DNA from: Bog-366 sp963722555
GTDB lineage: Bacteria > Acidobacteriota > Terriglobia > UBA7540
Assembly (NCBI GenBank): GCA_963722555.1
Contig: CAVRNQ010000006.1
Span: forward strand, 248,001-312,000
Reading direction: 5' to 3'
Length of the DNA: 64,000 nt
In this document: positions 61,055 through 64,000 of the stretch, piece after piece
Position numbering within the stretch: position 1 is the stretch's first letter
How the letters are laid out: each line of letters starts with the position of its first letter
Notes under the pieces: generated by a model
The model's database searches: none
What the model saw: only the letters and a program-made list of their open reading frames with translations
What the model was told of the DNA's origin: nothing
Program-made: the position numbers and the translations under genes

Positions 61055-61981
61055 ATGGATTCACCGACAAATTCGCTTCCCGCTGAGACCGCCACCCCCG
61101 GCCGCAGTTCCACGCTGGCGGCCTTGCTCGAGAGCCTACGGCCGCAGCAGTGGGTTAAGAATGGATTTGTCTTTGCCGCGCTCATCTTTTCACAGAGCCT
61201 CACCCGTTGGGACCGCTGCCTCGAGGTCACCCTGGCGGCACTGGTTTTCTGCCTGATCTCCAGCGCGACTTACATTCTGAATGACATTCTCGACGCGCCC
61301 GAGGACCGGCGCCATCCCACCAAGAAGTCGAGACCCATCGCCGCGGGGCGGATCAGCCCCAGGGCGGCAGGAATTGCTGGGGTGTTGCTGGGGGTCGCCG
61401 GTCTGGCCGGGGCCTGGAAGTTGAATGCGGGCTTCCTGGGTATTGTCGTCGCTTACCTGGCGCTGAACGCTCTCTACTCCAGCTTCTTGAAGAAAGTGGT
61501 TCTCCTGGATGTGTTTATCGTGGCGGCAGGATTTCTGTTTCGCGTGATCGGGGGAGGCCTGGTGATTCGAGTTCCCATCTCTCCCTGGTTGATTGTGTGC
61601 ACGACGCTGCTCGCCCTCTTTATCGCCTTGAGCAAGCGCCGGCATGAACTCGTGTTGCTGGGGGCGCACGCCTCTGAGCACCGGGCCATTCTGGCGAACT
61701 ATACGCCCTACTTCCTGGACCAACTGATCGGCATCGTAACGGCGTCCACGGTGGTCTCGTACGCGCTCTACACGCTGTCGCCGGATGTGCAGAGCAAGTT
61801 CCCCGGCAAGCGGCTGGAAATCACGATTCCCTTCGTGTTGTTCGGCATATTCCGTTATCTCCATCTGATTCACCACCACGAGCAAGGAGGAAATCCCGCG
61901 CGGGTTCTATTTACAGATCCTGTATTACTTTCAGTAGTTCTAATCTGGGCGGCATCCGTGATCTTCATCATCTATCTTTAA
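61055..61981 (+). CDS. UbiA-type polyprenyl-phosphate phosphoribosyltransferase
   Basis: 308 residues from ATG at 61055 with GGGAG upstream. LLESLRPQQWVKNGFVFAAL and the Asp-rich motif ATYILNDILDAPEDRRHPTK (N-D-x2-D-x3-D) with KSRPIAAGRIS match decaprenyl-phosphate phosphoribosyltransferase of the UbiA superfamily; second motif near FIALSKRRHELVLLG. Eight to nine membrane helices. It would load 5-phosphoribose onto a polyprenyl phosphate. The next two genes are homologues of the DprE1/DprE2 epimerase pair, which act on that product. Confidence 0.82.
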   Translation: MDSPTNSLPAETATPGRSSTLAALLESLRPQQWVKNGFVFAALIFSQSLTRWDRCLEVTLAALVFCLISSATYILNDILDAPEDRRHPTKKSRPIAAGRISPRAAGIAGVLLGVAGLAGAWKLNAGFLGIVVAYLALNALYSSFLKKVVLLDVFIVAAGFLFRVIGGGLVIRVPISPWLIVCTTLLALFIALSKRRHELVLLGAHASEHRAILANYTPYFLDQLIGIVTASTVVSYALYTLSPDVQSKFPGKRLEITIPFVLFGIFRYLHLIHHHEQGGNPARVLFTDPVLLSVVLIWAASVIFIIYL

Positions 61982-62089
61982 GAGGGCCTCCGGCGCCGGA
62001 CTGGGCGTGGAAGCTCGAGACGATGCCGGCGTCCGCAAGCGGACCTGCCCAAGCACAAACGGCCGACCTCCCCCGCGCCTCTCCTCGAA

Positions 62090-63466
62090 ATGAAAACACC
62101 GGCCATCGGATTCAGGACGGAAGATCTCTCCGGCTGGGGCCGCTTCCCGGTGGAAGCGTGCCACACCTTTCGGCCCGAGAAACGGAGCGAGGTGGCGGCG
62201 ACTCTGGCGTCGGGGCTCGAGCCCTCCTATATTTCCCGCGGCCTGGGGCGCAGTTACGGTGACGCCGCGCTGAATGGCAACGCGGGGGTTATCGGGCACA
62301 CCCTGCTTAACCGTTTTCTTTCCTTCCACGACTCCTCCGGTGTGCTCGAATGTGAAAGCGGGGTGAGCCTCGCCGAAATTATTCAGTATTTCCTGCCCCG
62401 CGGCTGGTTTCTTCCCGTGACACCGGGGACGAAGTTCGTGACGGTGGGCGGAGCCATTGCCGCGGATATTCACGGCAAGAACCATCACCAGGATGGCGCG
62501 TTTTCGAATTTCGTGCTGGACTTCCAATTGTTGATTCCTGCCGGTGGAGTTCTGCTCTGCTCTCCCACTTCCCATGCCGAAATCTTTTGGGCCACGGCGG
62601 GCGGCATGGGTCTGACCGGCGTCATTCTGAGCGCGCGGCTGAAACTGCGCCGGGTAGAATCCGCGTATGTTTGGGTGGATTATCACAAAGCCCGCAACCT
62701 CGAGGATTGCCTGGCGATCATGGAGGAGTCGGACGAGCGCTATCAATACTCCGTGGCCTGGATTGACGCCCTCGCAACCGGCAAAACGATGGGGCGCAGC
62801 GTCCTGATGCGCGGCAATCATGCATCCGCCGCCGAGTTGCCGGGGCGCGTCCGGGAGCCTCTGTCGCCCCCCGCCGGCTCCGAGTGGAACCTTTGGTTCG
62901 ACCTTCCTTCGGGAGCCTTGAACTGGCTCACGGTTAAGGCGTTCAATACCGCCTACTATACCTTGCAGCGCAACAGTCCGCGGCAACTCGTCAGCTTTGA
63001 AAAGTTCTTCTATCCTCTCGATGCCCTCCTGCATTGGAACCGCATGTATGGCAAGCGCGGCTTCGTCCAGTACCAGATTGCGCTTCCGCAGGCCAGTGGG
63101 CGGGAAGGCCTGCGCATCATCCTTGACCGGCTGGCGCGTTCGGGGCGTGCGTCGTTCCTGGCGGTCCTGAAACGTTTCGGCGAGGCCGGCCCCGGCCTGC
63201 TCGCCTTTCCACTACGCGGCTACACCCTGGCCCTGGATATCCCTGTGGCCCGCGGACTCCTCCCCTTTCTCCACGAACTCGACCGGATGACGCTGGATTA
63301 CGGGGGACGAATCTATCTGGCCAAGGACGCCGCGTTGCGAGCCGAGGATTTTGCCGCCATGTACCCGAACCTCGCATCCTTCCGGACGATCCAACGGAAA
63401 TTGGACCCGCAAGGCTTGCTATCTTCTTCCTTGGCCCGGAGGCTGGCGATTGTTGAAGAACAGTGA
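62090..63466 (+). CDS. dprE1: DprE1-like FAD-dependent decaprenylphosphoryl-ribose oxidase
   Basis: 458 residues. Vanillyl-alcohol-oxidase-type FAD domain: SRGLGRSYGDAALNGNAGVI, PVTPGTKFVTVGGAIAADIH, GKNHHQDGAFSNFVLDFQLL, FWATAGGMGLTGVILSARLK. C-terminal part: GFVQYQIALPQASGREGLRI, FLAVLKRFGEAGPGLLAFPL, YGGRIYLAKDAALRAEDFAA. Oxidises the 2'-OH of polyprenyl-phosphoryl-ribose to a keto intermediate. At the place of the mycobacterial benzothiazinone-reactive Cys, remembered as GWNICVDFP, this protein has GYTLALDIP, with Ala. Confidence 0.82.
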   Translation: MKTPAIGFRTEDLSGWGRFPVEACHTFRPEKRSEVAATLASGLEPSYISRGLGRSYGDAALNGNAGVIGHTLLNRFLSFHDSSGVLECESGVSLAEIIQYFLPRGWFLPVTPGTKFVTVGGAIAADIHGKNHHQDGAFSNFVLDFQLLIPAGGVLLCSPTSHAEIFWATAGGMGLTGVILSARLKLRRVESAYVWVDYHKARNLEDCLAIMEESDERYQYSVAWIDALATGKTMGRSVLMRGNHASAAELPGRVREPLSPPAGSEWNLWFDLPSGALNWLTVKAFNTAYYTLQRNSPRQLVSFEKFFYPLDALLHWNRMYGKRGFVQYQIALPQASGREGLRIILDRLARSGRASFLAVLKRFGEAGPGLLAFPLRGYTLALDIPVARGLLPFLHELDRMTLDYGGRIYLAKDAALRAEDFAAMYPNLASFRTIQRKLDPQGLLSSSLARRLAIVEEQ

Positions 63467-63554
63467 CGAGTGGCGAGTGACGAGTGACAAGCGAACAAGG
63501 GCCGGGGGGGTTGTATTTGTCTGCTCGTCACTCGTCACTTGTCACTCGTCACTG
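63461..63554. repeat. inverted repeat of AGTGACGAGTG units
   Basis: CAGTGACGAGTGGCGAGTGA and CGAGTGACAAG are mirrored by CTTGTCACTCGTCACTG; also internally repetitive. Lies between the DprE1- and DprE2-like genes, overlapping the stop of the first. Confidence 0.7.
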
Positions 63555-63571
63555 CTCTTGGGGGTGTTTTC

Positions 63572-64000
63572 GTGCCGAGCGTTCTAATCCTGGGAGCCAC
63601 GGCGGGCATCGGCCGGGCCTTGGCGGCAGAATTCGCGTCGCACAAGTATGATCTTGTCCTCGCCGGTCGTGACCTCGACGAGCTTCAGGCTCTCTCCGCC
63701 GACTTGAACCTGCGCTACGGCGTGAGCGTCCGCACCCAAAGCTTTGACGCTCTGGACTTCGCGGGCATGGGACCCGCGCTCGCCGCCTGCTTGACGACTG
63801 CCGGCAAGGCGCTGGAGGGAGCGGTTCTCGCGGTCGGCTGCCTGGGGGACCACGAGGCGGCGTTGAACGATCTCGAGGAGGCGCGCCGGATTCTGGACAC
63901 GAACTTCACCGGGCCCGCCCTGGCGCTGAACATCCTGGCGAAGCATTTTGAGCAGCAGGGGAAGGGATTCCTTTGCGCGCTCACATCGGTTGCCGGCGAC
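63572..64000 (+). CDS. DprE2-like short-chain dehydrogenase (cut by window end)
   Basis: 143 codons from GTG at 63572 to the window end. VLILGATAGIGRALAAEFAS (T/A-G-x3-G-I-G cofactor motif) and VLAVGCLGDHEAALNDLEEA, NFTGPALALNILAKHFEQQG and ALTSVAGD approaching the catalytic Ser. In the DprE pair this partner reduces the keto intermediate to the arabino product. The active-site Tyr-x3-Lys lies beyond the window. Confidence 0.75.
   Translation, partial: MPSVLILGATAGIGRALAAEFASHKYDLVLAGRDLDELQALSADLNLRYGVSVRTQSFDALDFAGMGPALAACLTTAGKALEGAVLAVGCLGDHEAALNDLEEARRILDTNFTGPALALNILAKHFEQQGKGFLCALTSVAGD

Overview
The window reads as a piece of a GC-rich bacterial chromosome, most likely from the Acidobacteriota. 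This is an inference. It rests on the secretion/TonB gene order, the large DPG-type Crp/Fnr relative, a K+-insensitive membrane pyrophosphatase, recurring TAGAAT-type extended -10 boxes, and gene-rich DNA broken by palindromic intergenic repeats. No rRNA gene is present, so the assignment stays provisional.

Positions 1 to about 17,210 are an integrated accessory element. It is plasmid- or satellite-like: no capsid, tail, terminase or conjugation genes are recognisable. The left arm (1-4,154, minus strand) carries small proteins with good Shine-Dalgarno sites, a winged-helix replication-initiator-like gene (2798-3862) with five iteron-like repeats inside its coding sequence, and an HTH protein. 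A degenerate tRNA-Lys(CTT)-like sequence lies at 4550-4618. The middle (4,913-10,755, minus) holds Cys-rich and unknown proteins; one 542-codon gene has been cut near its 5' end by an IS630-family insertion (9568-10685). The right arm (11,440-17,207, plus) carries a protein with a RarA/MgsA C-terminal-like domain, small coupled ORFs, a beta-class DNA methyltransferase, paralogues of left-arm genes, and a tyrosine integrase. Several frameshifts and one in-frame stop indicate decay or base-level errors.

Positions 17,780-44,620 are core chromosome. They include a GAF-GGDEF-HD-GYP cyclic-di-GMP protein, a glycine-oxidase (ThiO) remnant, a bifunctional Rel enzyme and a sugar-binding lipoprotein. 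A long minus-strand cluster follows in transcription order: tgt-yajC-secD-secF-tonB-exbB-exbD-exbD-TPR lipoprotein. Then come a Yip1 membrane protein, a PilZ/zinc/PilZ protein, a Crp/Fnr gene with an in-frame amber codon, a B12-radical SAM enzyme, hppA, a PfkB kinase and a D-2-hydroxyacid dehydrogenase. The tgt gene contains an in-frame 55-codon insertion made of a palindromic intergenic repeat.

Positions 44,620-49,680 are repeat-rich: nested inverted repeats, a palindrome of about 290 bp, and immediately after it an internally deleted group II intron (about 45672-46325) that keeps both ribozyme ends but only the start of its reverse transcriptase. Four small genes follow.

Positions 49,680-64,000 hold glycerate 2-kinase, an SDR, a tartronate-semialdehyde-reductase-like enzyme, a second PilZ/zinc/PilZ protein, a secreted clan-A glycosidase, a DegT aminotransferase, MurB, a lactate/glycolate permease, and a three-gene set resembling polyprenyl-phosphoribose synthesis and epimerisation (UbiA-type transferase, DprE1-like oxidase, DprE2-like SDR cut by the window end). 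Kinase, reductases and permease could together move glycolate/glyoxylate carbon to 2-phosphoglycerate. Four copies of a 110-150 bp palindromic repeat and several other inverted repeats occupy the intergenic gaps.
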